Source of the DNA: Heterobilharzia americana
Taxonomy: Eukaryota; Platyhelminthes; Trematoda; Strigeidida; Schistosomatidae
Assembly (NCBI GenBank): GCA_944470555.2
Contig: OX104128.1
Coordinates: 44,623,920-44,687,919, forward strand
Reading direction: 5' to 3'
Length of the DNA stretch: 64,000 nt
Of this stretch, positions 45,550 to 58,078 are shown piece after piece. Every line of letters begins with the position of its first letter. Positions within the stretch are counted from its first letter, which is position 1. A program made the position numbers and the translations under genes. The notes below the pieces were generated by a model. The model searched no databases, had not been told where the DNA came from, and worked only from the letters and a program-made list of their open reading frames with translations.

Positions 45550-46835
45550 ATGTCACATACCTTTCTCTTGCTCCAAAAACCCGGAAGTCAGAAAAGTTTG
45601 GGTTATGCTCGATGATAATGCAGGGCGTGCAGATGTACCCAGTTTTTGTAACGTTTTGTGGCATAAGTTATGCGGGACATCTTGAACAAGAATAACATCA
45701 TTTATTCCACTTAACGGCTCTTTACGATGGAGTGGTCTTCTGCAGCAAACGGAATAACCACACTTAGTAGTTCCGAAGAGATGTCGATGCAACGTCTTCA
45801 ATATGTAAACCAAGCGTCCGATCCATGTGTACGAGCCACCATCAGGCTCACTGCCCAACGTTTCTGCTGGTTGGAAACGAACAAAGACGATAAACAGTAG
45901 GGGGTCATGTGTAGCTTGTCAAAAGTGTCGACGACAGGCGGAGAGCCCTTTAGGTTCCTTCCTAGCCCTAAACACGCGTTTTGACCACGTCCATATAGAC
46001 ATTACAGGACCTCTACCAGAATCTAATGGATGTACTCACCTATTCACCTCGTAGATAGTTTTGCGGGGTAGCGAGAAGCAGTGCCTATTAAGGATATTAC
46101 CCCTAAAACTGTCGCTCGTGTTTTCGTCAAAAGGTGAACCAAAAAATTTTCAGTGTCCACTCTGTGTAACAACCGACTATGGCTTAATTTGAATGTGGGC
46201 TATTTCACATTTTAACTGCACTCTTGAATGGCACTGGGTTTTGAACGGCAGCCTACCACCCATAAGCAAATGGCATAGGAGAACCTTTCCATTGGCAGCT
46301 GGAAGTTTCCTATTCAGCCCCAAACATACCACAGTGGACCGAGGCCCCGGTTGTAGTCCTACTGAGCATTCGGAACTCATTGAAAGCTGATGATGGGTGG
46401 ACGACTGCAGAACTCGTCCATGGGACTACTCTATGCCCACCAGTTGAGCTCGTTTCCCTTTCAACTCTCACAAATCCCTTTGACGGGAGGTTTTATGTGA
46501 CTAGGCCTACAAACGCAGTGAGATCAGTTGCGTCTTCGACATCTAACAAGTGATATTTTCGTTCGCCCCGTTTCAAAAAGGATAACACGCATTTTCACCC
46601 TGCACGATGACGTTCATAGACCGCTCGAACCGCCCTACGACGGGCCGTTCAAAATCATCGGGCGGCAGGAAAAATCTTACATATTACCGCGAAACGGACG
46701 TGAAGATACTGCTGGTATTGGCCGCTTGGAACCAACTTTCTCCGAAGGTAACTTCATCATAAGCGAGGTTTCTGTTCACCATAGCCTACGGAGAGGCAGC
46801 CCAGTAATCGAATTTTTTGACGGCATGCCCGGTAA
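45550..46835 (+). mobile_element. Ty3/gypsy LTR retrotransposon remnant: integrase
   Basis: Only the integrase end of the pol gene is recognisable. The zinc-binding region reads 'VRATIRLTAQRFCWLETNKD' (45800-45890) and, after a frameshift, 'CVACQKCRRQ'. The catalytic core starts 'RFDHVHIDITGPLPES' (45960-46050). It continues in pieces with a damaged second strand ('VTTDYGL') and 'WTTAELVHGTTL'. The C-terminal part at 46528-46750 has 'LEPPYDGPFKII' and 'GIGRLEPTFSEG'. Protease, RT and LTRs were not found. Schistosome gypsy families are the likely source. Confidence 0.8.
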
Positions 46836-48338
46836 TGCACGGATACAACAACCACCGGCATGGCAAAACCACTATCATGTCGAATCGTTAGGTTCCCGGA
46901 TTATCGGAAGGCATACTCAGCTGAGTTGGGCGCGCGAAAATGTGCCAATTATTTTCAAAGTCCAAATTTTCCTTAGTCGTGGCACAGCTTCTACTTGGAG
47001 TGTGAAACTCCCTGAATTCTGTCTTTTTTGAACCACGAAGTCATGCTATTTCTATAAACAGAAATGGGTTGAGCATGAAATCGATTGTTGATGTGTTTTA
47101 AGTTCAAACCACCAGGGGCTACTTTATGCACCGAGCCCATCGAAGGAGCCTTACCATCAGTGAAACTACTGGGTTTTACCTCCGGCTGGTATTGTCTTGG
47201 GGCCCATGCGAACCCACTACGGAGGGAGTGATTTGTAGCGTCACACACTTCATCAGGATCGACAGCCTAGGATTCAGCATTTATGCTGACCTTCATAATT
47301 TCATCGGACTCGCCAAGCTGAAGGTACGCGGACAAGCATCCATGCCATTTAGCACGCTGTCGTGCCACGTTGCATTGCTCAAAGCCGACCCTCTAGCCAG
47401 CTGGTCGGGACGCATCGGTGTTTTGGCATGACCTTGCAAGTAAACCATCCCATCGGACTAACCAATTGTACTCTTCCTTGGTCTCCTATTCCGGTCATAT
47501 CATAAGTACGAAAAACTTCTGATTAGCCTTTGCGTCCGTTAAGTTTGCACAAGGACAATTCCTAGAATAGCATGTCTGCCTGCACCCGTGTGGCGGCAAA
47601 ATACTATCGGCCAGAAGATTAGTAGGTAAATATTTTGAATATCGAAATATTAGTTGAATTGTCTGTCATTGTGTGAATGTGTGCTCTTAGACTCGTATGG
47701 TTCCACCAATGGATCACGGCCATTTTATGTCCTGTTTGTGCGGGTAAGCAGCCAACATCCGGACTCCGTAGCGTAAACATCTGCAGCCCCAAAAGCCATC
47801 GATGTTTGCTCAAAATAATTTTTGACTGCTGGCCGATGGAAATATTACCCCCCCCCCGAACGTTTTATTACGCTCCAAGCACACGTTCTTATGTTTCTGC
47901 TTATATCAACACCTACGTGCAAACAAGGCAATGGCGGGGTTGATAGTGTAGCACAAAGACTCATAAAAACTAGTCAGGTGCCAAGTGATTGCAACAGAAC
48001 CAGCTACTTCTATGTGCCCCCTTATCTACAGCAGATTAACTGAGAGTTCATTAACGGATGGTAGGACAAATCTAATTGGATGCTCTGCCAGTGGATGCCT
48101 TTGGAGCACAGGATAGTGCACGGGTAGGCGGTCTATGAAAGTATCTGCACGGTTTCCGTAAATTCAAAGTGCCGAAACAGTACGTTTGCTCCGATTCCAA
48201 TTCATGCCACCATTGTACTTAAGGTTTCATGTACCTAAAGAAAGAAATGGACAGTGGTTAATCAATCTTCTTGGCTGCTCCAGAGAAACTATACAGAAAT
48301 CAGAAGATCAATCAGGTAGACAAGCAACGTTTTTCAAC
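46836..48338. other. Unassigned, possibly more LTR-element sequence
   Basis: The frame from 46528 continues to 47031 without a recognisable domain. A less AT-rich stretch at 47110-47460 may belong to the same gypsy element. A run of 10 C at 47848-47857. No LTR could be delimited because no second copy is present. Confidence 0.35.
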
Positions 48339-49900
48339 CTATGCTGTGTCTTTAATATTTACTCTGCTGATTCGTTTGGTATTGATGTTCAGATTTTGGG
48401 CTTCATTTTGAAGATGGAAGGTTATTAGGCCAATATAATCCTTTTCTAGATCTTTCTGCTTGTCCAGCCCTCTTCTGAACGAGGCAATCGGTGACACAAG
48501 CAGCATATCTTCCGGTAGTCCAACCCAGGAGTTGTTTACTCGACACGAGAACCAGTACTCTACGGAGACCACATTTGTCCCTTGCCTTTCCGTTCTCTTG
48601 CTATGTCCTCTAAAGTATCCTAAACTAGCGGGAAGGTAACGAAAAGATAATGCAGGCCGAAAAACATTTAAAATTCTGCGTAGCATGTTTGGATTTCCTC
48701 TGTGTCTGCGACACCATAAGGAGAAGAGGTTCAGCCACGTAAGCTGATAATCGTAGGTCAGATCAGCCATCAAAAAGATCATATGAAAGGCAGCCTTCTG
48801 ATTTTCTTCCAGCAAATCTGCGTCACCTCCCAGGTAAGCATTTGTGGTATGTGTAAAATTTTCCAGGTTGGACTCAGTTAAGAACATGTATAAGACGTGA
48901 AAATATCACCGCTTATTTTGTAGGCATTCTGCGCAACACCCAAAATGTCCGCAACTTCGAACTGCGACCAACTGACGGCGCACCGTGGTCCCCAAGTCAT
49001 AACTTACCGTCACCTTCAAGTTGGTATGGATCAGTACTGGGGGACATCAGTCCCGCCGATATGATAGCTGTTGCCACTTGCATGCCCCATCTACGTGTTC
49101 ATACATTTACCTGTGTTGGTAAGCACCAGATACCTATGTGACCAAGTAAACAAGCTGGGTAGGTCTTCCTGAAGTGCACGTACATCCCCACCATTCCTAA
49201 TATTTCTCAGTGCTAGGCCATCATTAGCGTACAGAACCATAGGAGATTTCGTGATATTCGGCTGCCCATGTAGGTACCGGAGAAATTGCAAGAAATCTGG
49301 AACTGTGCCTTGCGGCAGTATACTCCGGACTAACTTCTGAAAAGGGGGTCTAGCAGTGATACCTACTTTTTGTCGCGTTTTGACAAAGAAATCTCTGATC
49401 CATGCAAGTGTGTTGCCAGCGATTCCGAAACTCTCCCGCCTACCGAACAACCTGGACTGAGGTAACTTATCGAGTTTCTTACAAAGATGCAGGAAAAAGA
49501 AGTCTAAAGGGATCTCACCAGCCTTAGAATCAACTCAAATTTCTTTTACTACAAGAAGTTCTGTCGGGTAAGAGTAACTTCTGTTAGAGGCACGTTGCGA
49601 AGAAGACAGTAGTGTAGCTATGTCGATCTGCTGAAATGTATTTCTCCATCACTCTTTCTAGGTTTTTTTTACAGCGGTAATAGTCGTGCTGATCCGTATG
49701 TAACTCGGTGGAAGCTGTCTAAAAGTTTTCTTGTGGATACGTGTGGATATGGTGTCCTTCAAGTCATCGGGCAGTAAGCATTTACTGAAGGATAATCTAA
49801 ATATGATAGGCAATGGGCCTGCTACATACAGAGCCCTCTGAACAGCCTTGGGTGTAGCTCATCCAGTCCTGCTGATATTTCTACATCCACAATACTTAAG
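48339..49900 (-). mobile_element. CR1-like LINE, truncated copy B
   Basis: Minus strand from 49900: 'DELHPRLFRGL', then RT pieces 'SFGIAGNTLAWIRDFF' and 'SILPQGTVP' (49450-49091). The C-terminal tail at 48887-48339 has 'YQLTWLNLFSLWCRRHRGN', 'VVSVEYWFSCRVNNSWVGLP' and 'ASFRRGLDK'. The second RT box reads 'LYANDGLALR', a damaged FADD. It lacks the endonuclease. Confidence 0.8.
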
Positions 49901-50049
49901 GTCTTGGATGCATCACTGCAATCAATTTACACAGAGTTTATTCTGTTGGTGATAGTGAACAAGAATGGCTGGGCTTCATGTTCTATGACAAGTGTCTTCA
50001 CTACGTCTGAATCGCTTTTAAGCGCTAATGTATTGATCAACTACCCTAA

Positions 50050-52640
50050 TGACGCCGGAATATACTGTATATTATCAAATCTGACAACCTCCCAACGGAA
50101 GTTGATTGTGTACAGTGTGTAAATTGAATGTGTGCGTTACAACTTTCAGTTTTGCCCGAATTAGAGAAAAATGCTGCGGCCTTGGCGATCCAGCTAGACA
50201 CACTATTACAGTCACTAACATCAGCACTCAACCAGGTATTAAGTCTTGTTGTATTCAGGTTCTTTGTTAGTCTTGAGAACATAGGACACCATTTCTTCTG
50301 GGAGTCGGTTCCAGGCGTTGATTTCTCGATGCGAGAACCAGTACTCTGCGGAGACTATGTTTGTTCTTTGCTTCTGTAGTCCCCTACTATGTGCTCTAAG
50401 GTGTTCAGACCTAGTGGGAAGGAAAAGAGAAGATAGATCATTTCTTAGAACCCTGTATTGCACGATTAGGTCTCCCCTTTGTCTGCGATAGGACAAAGTG
50501 AAGAGGTTCAGCTCTTTAAATTGGTCACCATAGGTGAGGCCAGGTATCGCAGGGATCATAAGAGTGGCTTCCTTCCTAACTCTTTCTAGAAGGCATTCGT
50601 CATCTTTCAGACAAGGATTAGCCGTCTGTGTACATTTTTCTCTAATTTAGACCTAACCAAGGATGTGTATAAGATGATGAACATGTCACCGCTTATCTTC
50701 GTAAACGTTCTACGTAACACCCAGAGAGTTTTAAAACTCCGAGCTGCTACTAATCGACAGTGAGCCGTGGTTTTCTAGTCATAACTCACTGTGACCCCTT
50801 GGTCATTGTGGGTCAGTACTGACGGTAAAGGAGTCCCATCAATATCGTAGGTGTTGCTGTGTATGTGTGCCTCAAGTGCATGGTCACACATTTAAACGCA
50901 CTAACAGGCATCAGCCACTTCTCTGACCAGGTAAACAAGTTGTTCAGGTCTGCCCGAAGCCCACGTATGTCCTCATCATTCCTAATTTCCAGCCAGTCAG
51001 AACCATAGGGGATTTCGTGATATTTGACAGCTCATTTGCGTTTAGGAGAAACAATAGGGGACTCAGGACTGTGCCTTGCTGCACTCCACTCTCTATCGAC
51101 TTCCAAGTGGAGAGTTGAGAATCTATCATTACTCTCTGTCTCCTACCAACAAGAAAGTCTCATCCATGAGAGCAGACTACCAGTGATTCCAAAACTGTCC
51201 GGTTTCCCGAGCAACCTGGAATGAGGTACCTTGTCAAACACCTTACTAAAGTCTACGAAAATGACATTTACAGCTATCCTATTATCTTTAGACTTAACCC
51301 GGCTTTCTGTGACTATAAGAAGATTCGTCAAGCAAAGAGCGATGTCTACGAAAACCGTGCTGTGAACGAGACAATAGAGTATTGCCATCTTGGTGGACTC
51401 TGATGGCTTTCTTGATTACCCTTTCTAGGATTTTCACTACAGTACTAGTCAAACCTATCGGTTTGTGATTTGATGGAACCTGCCTTTGGATAGGTGTTAC
51501 TATGGCATTCTCCCAGTCAGAGAATGGGGGGTGTCTTCACTGAGAGGCAGTTTGAATATAGTATTCAATGGGCTGGCTACATAGAGTACAGGCTCTCTAA
51601 ACAGCCTTGGGTGCATCTCATCCCGTCCCATTGGTCCTTCCACGTCGAGATTACTTAGTATCCGAAATACATCATTGCTATCGATATCCACAGAGTTTCT
51701 TCTGTTGGATCTCAATGCTTCTACTGTTAAACAAGTGTCCACAGAAGATTCCTGTGTGAAGACCTCAGCAAAATATCCAGCCATGGCTTCTGTTTTTTCC
51801 CTATCGTCCTCAATTAAACAGACAGTTTCGGTCGCATTGATTAGGGCGGGTATACCACGACATATCTAATTTCTGCAGTTCATATAGGAAAATAACCTCT
51901 TCGGATGTTGCAATGCAGCTTGGACAAGACGTGTTTCAAAGCATATTCGAGACCGGCGTATAGCGGCGATACATTTGTTTCGGGCTTCTTTGTAATGCTT
52001 CACCACTCCGGATGTACCAAGGTAGGTGGCAAGACTTAAACACTTTTTCTTACGTCCCAGCAAAATTCGGATTTCGTGGTTTATCCACGGAGTACAGTGT
52101 TTCCGTCCCCTGGGGACAGTTCACAAAATGAACGGTTGGGTCACTCGAGCACCACGCACCTTCAACTGAGGCTTCTTCAGCTTATTCAGGAGGAAGTCTG
52201 CTGCCCCACATTCAGGGCTTCGACATATTACGGTTACGTTAACACCTTGTCCCTTGCATTTTAGTCGGCAGCGCAGCATTTCACATGTCCCACTTTCATG
52301 TGCAGCTGTTTCTATGGCTTTTACAGTTAAGGTATTCTTAACGTAAAGGATGACGCCACCACCTCTGTATGCTAACCTGTCACTTCTAAAAGGGTCTAGT
52401 CCTCGTAAGTTTGTTTCACAGTCACTAATCCAAGAAGAGAGCCAAGTTTCTGAGATAGCAATGATGTCAGGGCTTTCGTTGCTTATCACATTACTAAGTT
52501 CAGTCCACTTGTTTAAGAGACTACATGCATTTGTGTACAAGACAACGAAGCTACTTAAATGAGTTTCCGTCCTCTCCATAGAGGCTTTGGTATCATTTGT
52601 TGCTGATAGTTGTTTGTTGTTGATAGTTATCAAGAATTCC
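50050..52640 (-). mobile_element. CR1-like LINE, copy A
   Basis: Minus strand from 52633: endonuclease start, linker, RT and C-terminal tail in order down to about 50240. RT pieces are 'VIFVDFSKVFDKVPHSRLLG' (51300) and 'ESGVQQGTVLSPLLFLL' (51085); the linker has 'DEMHPRLFREP' (51600). The tail reads 'YRRQRGDLIVQYRVL' and 'INAWNRLPEEMV'. Stops lie between the blocks, and the second half of the endonuclease is missing. Copy B lies directly downstream in the same direction. Confidence 0.85.
52121..52633 (-). pseudogene. Endonuclease start of CR1-like copy A
   Basis: A 170-codon frame: 'VLYTNACSLLNKWTELSNVI', 'SPDIIAISETWLSSWI', 'LAYRGGGVILYVKN' and 'VICRSPECGAADFLL'. These are the first strands of an AP-type endonuclease with the catalytic Glu of the SETW box. 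The frame ends before the GDFN and SDH boxes. Confidence 0.85.
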
Positions 52641-53950
52641 CCAGCTTCAGCTTTGAAAATCTTGCATCAGTCCTTAAGTATAAGCTTATGGCCGCCATCA
52701 GTTCTCGTTTGGGCGCTGCATTCCTACAGAGTAATGATAAAGAAGTCAAAACTATGCTCACTAAACATGCAAAAGTTGGTTTCACTGAACCGCTCTTAGC
52801 ATGGTTTACAGAATATCTAGAGGACAGAAGGTTCCGTACTAAAGTAATAACAGAATTCGGCTAGTTTAGAGGAGTGCAAGAACAGGAGTTTCTCAAGGAG
52901 CGATCCTTGGACCACTCCTATTTTCACTATAAATAAATGACCTTCCCATTAAAATCTATTTGTTTGTCATTCTGTTTGCGGACATCAAAATATGGAGGAC
53001 AGTAGGTAGGGCAGAGGATCCTAGGATACTCGAAGACGATCTTTTGCAACTGGAGTCCTGGTCACCTGTGAGTGGTTGAAGCTTTAACCTGGAGAAATGC
53101 AAGGTGCTGTATCTTCGCACACCAGAAGCTATGAAAACCAGCTACACCTTCACTAAGCGTGCAGTCACCAAGGTATCCACAGAAAAGAACCTAGGACTAA
53201 GCGTTTCTGACATACTGGACACTACTGACAACTATAAGGGAATGACAGCAAAGACAAACGCCATCATCATGCACTTTCTAAGAGGACAGCTTCAAGCACA
53301 CCCCAGAATTACTCCTCATCGTATTTAAAACCTATGTTAGACCACACCTAGAGGTACTCAACACGACATCCCCTCACCAATAAAGAGAAACGCGAATACT
53401 CTCGAGATGGTACAGAAAAGAGCGATAAGGTCGGTTATCAGACCAACAGACAAAATATATGCGCAATGCCTCAGACAACTCAAGTTGTTCATATTAAGTT
53501 ATCGAAGCAAACGAGGTGACCTAGTAACAGCCTACAGGATGATTCACCAATTAGACCACCCAAGTAAGTCAACATTATCACTCCAAAACGCAGTCTCGCT
53601 GGAACCCCACTAGCATACCCCACCATAGAGCAAAGATGAGGGTGAGATCAAACTTCTCACATAGTATGTGCCTTATGCAACGCTCTACCGAAGGAAGTAG
53701 ACACAACTACATCAGTCTACGCCTTCAAACGACTACTGGGTAAGTACGCGAGCCCAAATGGCTTACCACAAATATTTGTCTGTAGCAACTGAAGACATGC
53801 TCATCTATCTCTGTATTCCTAATCCTAGTATCTACAATAAGACGCATCCTTTCTCCATTTTATTACCAGTGACATCTTCCCATAAGTACTTCCCACTCCT
53901 ATTTCTATCATTCCCCCACCCTGTTTCTAGCACTTCTTAAGTGACGCTTA
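52641..53950 (+). mobile_element. CR1-like LINE fragment on the plus strand (copy C)
   Basis: 52610-52864 reads 'GFTEPLLAWFTEYLEDRRFR' and 'TKVITEF' (RT palm). After a stop there is a degenerate 'GVxQGxILGPLLF' block near 52890 and 'LFADIKIW' near 52975. 53104-53328 carries 'VSTEKNLGLSVSD' and 53407-53613 'VQKRAIRSV', 'QLKLFILSYRSKRGDLVTAY'. The 3' untranslated region probably runs to about 53950 or beyond. It meets copy A head to head at about 52640. Confidence 0.8.
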
Positions 53951-55200
53951 ATACTTACTTGCAGGTGCTTGCAAAACAGGAATTACAAAATGTCAATTGA
54001 TCTTATCAGCAGCCCCATTGTGCACCCCGCCCCTAGAAAAATACAAGCCCAGCTACAATTTGCAAGAAAAAATACCTTCAAATAGACAATCACTACCTCC
54101 AAAGCTATAAGCAGGAAAAACCTAAAGACTTCTTCAACCACCGAAGGAGTACAACCGAACGAAAAAAACCGAGCCTCAAGACCTAGAAGTGAGAGCTCAA
54201 AAACTAAAAGTTCCCTGTACTCGCACTATTGGTGTTGGATATTGTTAAACTGGCCACGGGGATTAAATAGCTAGCTATTTAATCTATTCTAGGGACCTTC
54301 TAGAACCACTCATGTCTATAAACGCCAGTGACCCACTGTTTGACTCTTGCGCATGTTGGCTATAGATCTTTCCAAATATTTCTGGGATCCTTTCAATGAA
54401 TTTAATTTCAAGGCTCCCTGCGTTTAGTTAATAGTCTGTCCAACCTAGCAGCAGTTCCCTTGAATGCATTCACTGAAAGAGGTGCTACTACTTGTCTCAG
54501 TAATCAGTCTAGTCACTTGTAAGACTGTTACGTCACGCTTTGACTATGGGCCAGGCGGCTTCCGTGCAAACAATCCCAGAAGGAGTAATGAAATTAGATA
54601 AACCAGTATCTGAGTCACCATTCAAGGTAAGAAACACCGACATTAAGTGACTTATCATACGGTAAAACAAAGGAGGAAGGTTTGGCCTTGCTTGTCGTGC
54701 TTCATGGGCAAGGTAGGCAAGACCTGTCACCAACTTAGCGCCTACCTCACGGACCCTTTCTAGTATATTAGCACTATTTATGCAGAATAAACTGTCTTTC
54801 TCGGCGCATTTTCTAGGTAGGGTCTGAAATATATGCCGTGCGAAATGCTAAACATATTGTATTCAGAGCATACGGATGCACTGCGAATCAACCAAAGCAT
54901 GTTAGACGTCTACGTTGCCGATCATTACAATTTGCCTCTGATTTTGACTAACTCACTATATCCTTAATTTCCTCTTCATAAAATCCCCCGATATTAGTAG
55001 TCTATTTATACAGTAACCTTCGGATTACTCACTCTGTGTGTTGTACCAAAACTGTACTGGAATTAATTTCCATGCTTTATTGCTTGAATCACTAAATCAC
55101 TTCATCAATGTCAGCTTGTGGTGCAAACCTATCATCTTTACTAGAAGGCATCCTATGAAAGCTACAAGGGGAATCAGTTTGACGAACATTGTATCATAGA
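53951..55200. other. Unassigned, with a perfect palindrome
   Basis: The first 200 bases may still be LINE 3' sequence. A 24-bp perfect palindrome lies at 54261-54284. The minus frame 54533-54733 has no domain. Nothing else recognised. Confidence 0.4.
54261..54284. repeat. 24-bp perfect palindrome
   Basis: The half-site GATTAAATAGCT is followed directly by its reverse complement AGCTATTTAATC. No flanking repeats or coding frame explain it. Confidence 0.95.
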
Positions 55201-55680
55201 TCCTACCGTCAGTAGTTATTCAAGACCTAGTCACCGATTGCCTCGTCACACAATGTTGGCTGAGGTGGGTTCAGGCTGGAAAAAGGCCCGAGGTGGCCAG
55301 ACTAAAACATGGCACCAATGTATGAAGTCTCTGACTGTTGGTTTAAGCCATGTAGGACGATGCAGACTAGGTGGTTGGGGTCCACGGGACAAGAGGAACC
55401 AGTGGTTGGAGACCCTAGGTGATATGGCTCAGAACCGAAGTCAGTGGCGCAGATGTATACACACATTATCCTCATCTTAACAACGCTATACCGAATCTCA
55501 CTATTTTGTCACTCCTCTTTCCTTTCTTCTCGTACTTTATATTTCTTTTGACTGCATTCACTTATCTTCATCCTTCACCTCACTACCTTTTTACTTGATG
55601 TGCTGATATGAGGTGTGGCAACTCTGACCGTTACGCAGTAATGCCTGGTCCTATGTTGATAATGATGATGATGATGAATA
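55201..55680 (+). mobile_element. RTE-like LINE 3' end
   Basis: 55238-55480 codes for 'EVGSGWKKARGGQTKTWHQC', 'LSHVGRCRLGGWGPRD' and '[19 protein letters not shown]', the intact end of the LINE ORF. It is followed by a 190-base 3' untranslated region and an (ATG)n tail near 55660-55677. The same 3' end occurs in reverse at 12490-12760. It is 5'-truncated to the last 80 codons. Confidence 0.85.
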
Positions 55681-55689
55681 GAGTTCAAG

Positions 55690-57210
55690 AAACCCTAGGT
55701 GGGGTTCAGACGTAGAAGAAAGTGAATCGATCAAATCTTCACTCCTCAACTGGTTTTGGAATAGGCATACTTACCGACGGTCGACACTTGCCATATTTGA
55801 ATTGAAAGCGTCATGTACATCTGTCGGTCGAGGGGTATTGTGACAATGTCTAACTGTATGGATTAAGTATGTGCCAATCACTGCTCTCCACTTGAACTCA
55901 AGCAACGATGTAACGGCTTATGGAGAGTTGTCATCTTAATTGACAACAACCAGTGGCAGCCACCAGTAATGACCTCCATCACCGTTCGCGTTGTGGACGT
56001 ACTAACGGATATAACCCTCAGTATCTCTGACTTCACAAGGATGGACCTACTCCTTGGAGAGTACTTAGTTGGCTTGAAGTCCACAAACGACATCGTTATG
56101 TTAGGTGAAGAAAGTGACAAACTGCGGGGTCTTCTGAACACCTTGGGCCGAAATCTGAATAAGTTTGACATGTCTTCTACTCCTATCAAATTTAATTTGA
56201 TCCCTCAAGGCTAGTGTGCACCGATTTCTAGTTTAGGGACAAATAGTTAGTTGGTTGAATGCGTGAATCACTTTGCTTACGTAGATAACTGCATCAGCTC
56301 GAGTGGGTTAGTGGCTAACGAAAGGTCTGTTCTTCAACTTACATAATTTTTGACATTACTGAAACATCCGACTACCTATTAAGGGACAAGTACACTGCTG
56401 TGCATTTCGTTCTGTCCTACTATGATGGAGCTGTATCATTGGAATAGGCAGCTGAATTTCGGCCAGTGGGCCACGGGCTTGAACAACGCTCCACCTACCG
56501 AGTTTTAGGCAGCTAGGTAATATCACTATCCCTCACACAATAGGTGTGGCCCGTTGCCTAGTGCATGAACGTGCACAAGGCTGCTGAGCACGTTTTTGTC
56601 CTGCTATACAATTGTGAGGTATGGCTATTGAAAGTGAAGATTACAGGTTTTTTTACCATGTGGATGAATAATTGTGTGAGCAATGTGGAGGTCATACGAA
56701 GGGTACGAGTCAAGAAAGGTAATTCAGTCTATTAGGTTGTGAACTTCCATTGCCGTGGCTTGTACATATGTTGCACACTCTGAGGCACCACCAACGTCGG
56801 CATGCGACGTTGGCTGAAGTAGGATTGGGTTAAAAAAAATACTCAGGGCGATCATACTAAGCTGTAGTACCAGCCTATGAATTCATCTACTGTCGGTCTG
56901 AGCAGTGGAAGGTGTAGGCTGTCTGGCTAGTGTCCTGGAGAGAATAGGAATTAATAGTTGAACTCTTGATGATGTGGTTCAAAATCAGATTTTTAGCGCA
57001 GATGTATACAATGTTTGTTTTCTTGGATGTCTTGAGTTTTTTCATTGATCTTCCTATATTTAATCTATATTCTCTTCAGTACTTTTGTCTACCTTAGTAT
57101 GACTTTCTATCCACTTCTTGCTTCCATGCTGCTACGAAGTGTGGCAGTTTGACCAAATGCACTTTGCTCCCAGGCTCTGCGTTGATTAAGCTACTTGTCT
57201 GCCTCTCCAG
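55690..57210 (+). mobile_element. RTE-like LINE fragment, RT to 3' end, with SINE inside
   Basis: 55969-56214 reads a decayed RT ('GEYLVGLKSTNDIVMLGEES', where YADDIVLL became S-T-N-D-I-V-M-L). A damaged 'VECVNHFAYVDNC' follows near 56250. A SINE (56428-56600) interrupts it. Further C-terminal pieces run to about 56960, and 3'-UTR-like sequence ('GAAGTGTGGCAGTTTGACC') reaches 57180. It is parallel to 28560-29490. Confidence 0.7.
56428..56600 (+). repeat. tRNA-derived SINE
   Basis: A-box-like 'GGAGCTGTATCATTGG', B-box-like 'GGGCTTGAACAACGC', then 'CCACCTACCGAGTTTTAGGCA', 'CCCTCACACAA' and 'GCATGAACGTGCACAA'. It is close to the copies at 9.1 and 17.5 kb and interrupts a LINE fragment, so it arrived later. 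Confidence 0.75.
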
Positions 57211-57599
57211 GCAGTTAGCTCCTGTGCATTAAATCCCTTTATAGACCAGGTGTCTATCACTAGTACCTCGTTTCCGAAGGTAGTTTATCACGAAGTCATC
57301 AGCAAGGCGATTAGGACCTTGGGAAATTACTCATACTGTCACGGTATCTTATTTAAACTTGACTCCGAAACTAACGATTTCTCGCACCACAGCAATGCAC
57401 TTCGTATTTAGTCTAGTGTATCCCCATATTATCCTGTATATATAGCATTACACCTCCTTACGACTACGTAACTGTATCCAGTTTAATATACACGTACCCT
57501 AGGTTAGTCGTAGTAATATCCACGTACCTAATTAGTTACATTTCATTGATTATTATTAAACTAGAATAAGAACACAGGGAAGTCCTCTTGATCAAACAT
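57211..57599. other. Intergenic, nothing recognised
   Basis: No coding or repeat motif recognised. Confidence 0.4.
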
Positions 57600-57862
57600 T
57601 TTATTTGCTTATGAAACCTGTCTCAGCAGCACTAATCCAAAATTTTCAGATCCCTTCAATTTTTCTTTCAGAGCCTTCAGTTCAGCCTTAGCTTTCTGTT
57701 CATCGTGTCTCCTCATATCCAGTCAGGACGGATTCGTATATTTCTGTCTTTAAGCTTTTTCACATTCTTGTGGATAGCCCCTCGTTCTTCTGGAGTCCTT
57801 AACACCACTGTAACAAGACGCTGTGTATAAGAAACCGTATTTTCTTTTTTCCTCAAGTCTTA
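57600..57862 (-). pseudogene. Broken coding sequence of unknown identity with poly(A) signal
   Basis: Minus strand, first frame 57859-57713: 'SYTQRLVTVVLRTPEERGAI', then 'NVKKLKDRNIRIRPDW', followed by a stop. The neighbouring frame 57719-57609 continues without a gap: 'DMRRHDEQKAKAELKALKEK', 'LKGSENFG', then a stop. The two pieces join at the Trp-Asp point by a one-base shift. AATAAA follows at 57605-57600. The product would be basic and, in its second half, a charged helix. It looks like the 3' part of an mRNA copied into the genome, or a last exon with a frameshift. I do not recognise the protein. Confidence 0.5.
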
Positions 57863-58027
57863 TAACCGTAGAGTGTACTCCCATGGAAGACTATAGTAGG
57901 TGTTGTAGTCCCGGTCGAACAAGGTTCAAGTTATGACCGTGTTGTTTGGATGCACCAAAGTCTTTTTGCCCTTCTACATTTCTCAAGTTCTCACTGCATT
58001 TTGTATCTGTAACTTTGGATACCGTAC

Positions 58028-58078
<51 letters not shown>

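Noticed and set aside
47677..48043. Cys-containing frames at 47.7-48.0 kb as a host gene
   Set aside because: No domain, frames broken by a C-run, and the setting is transposon debris.
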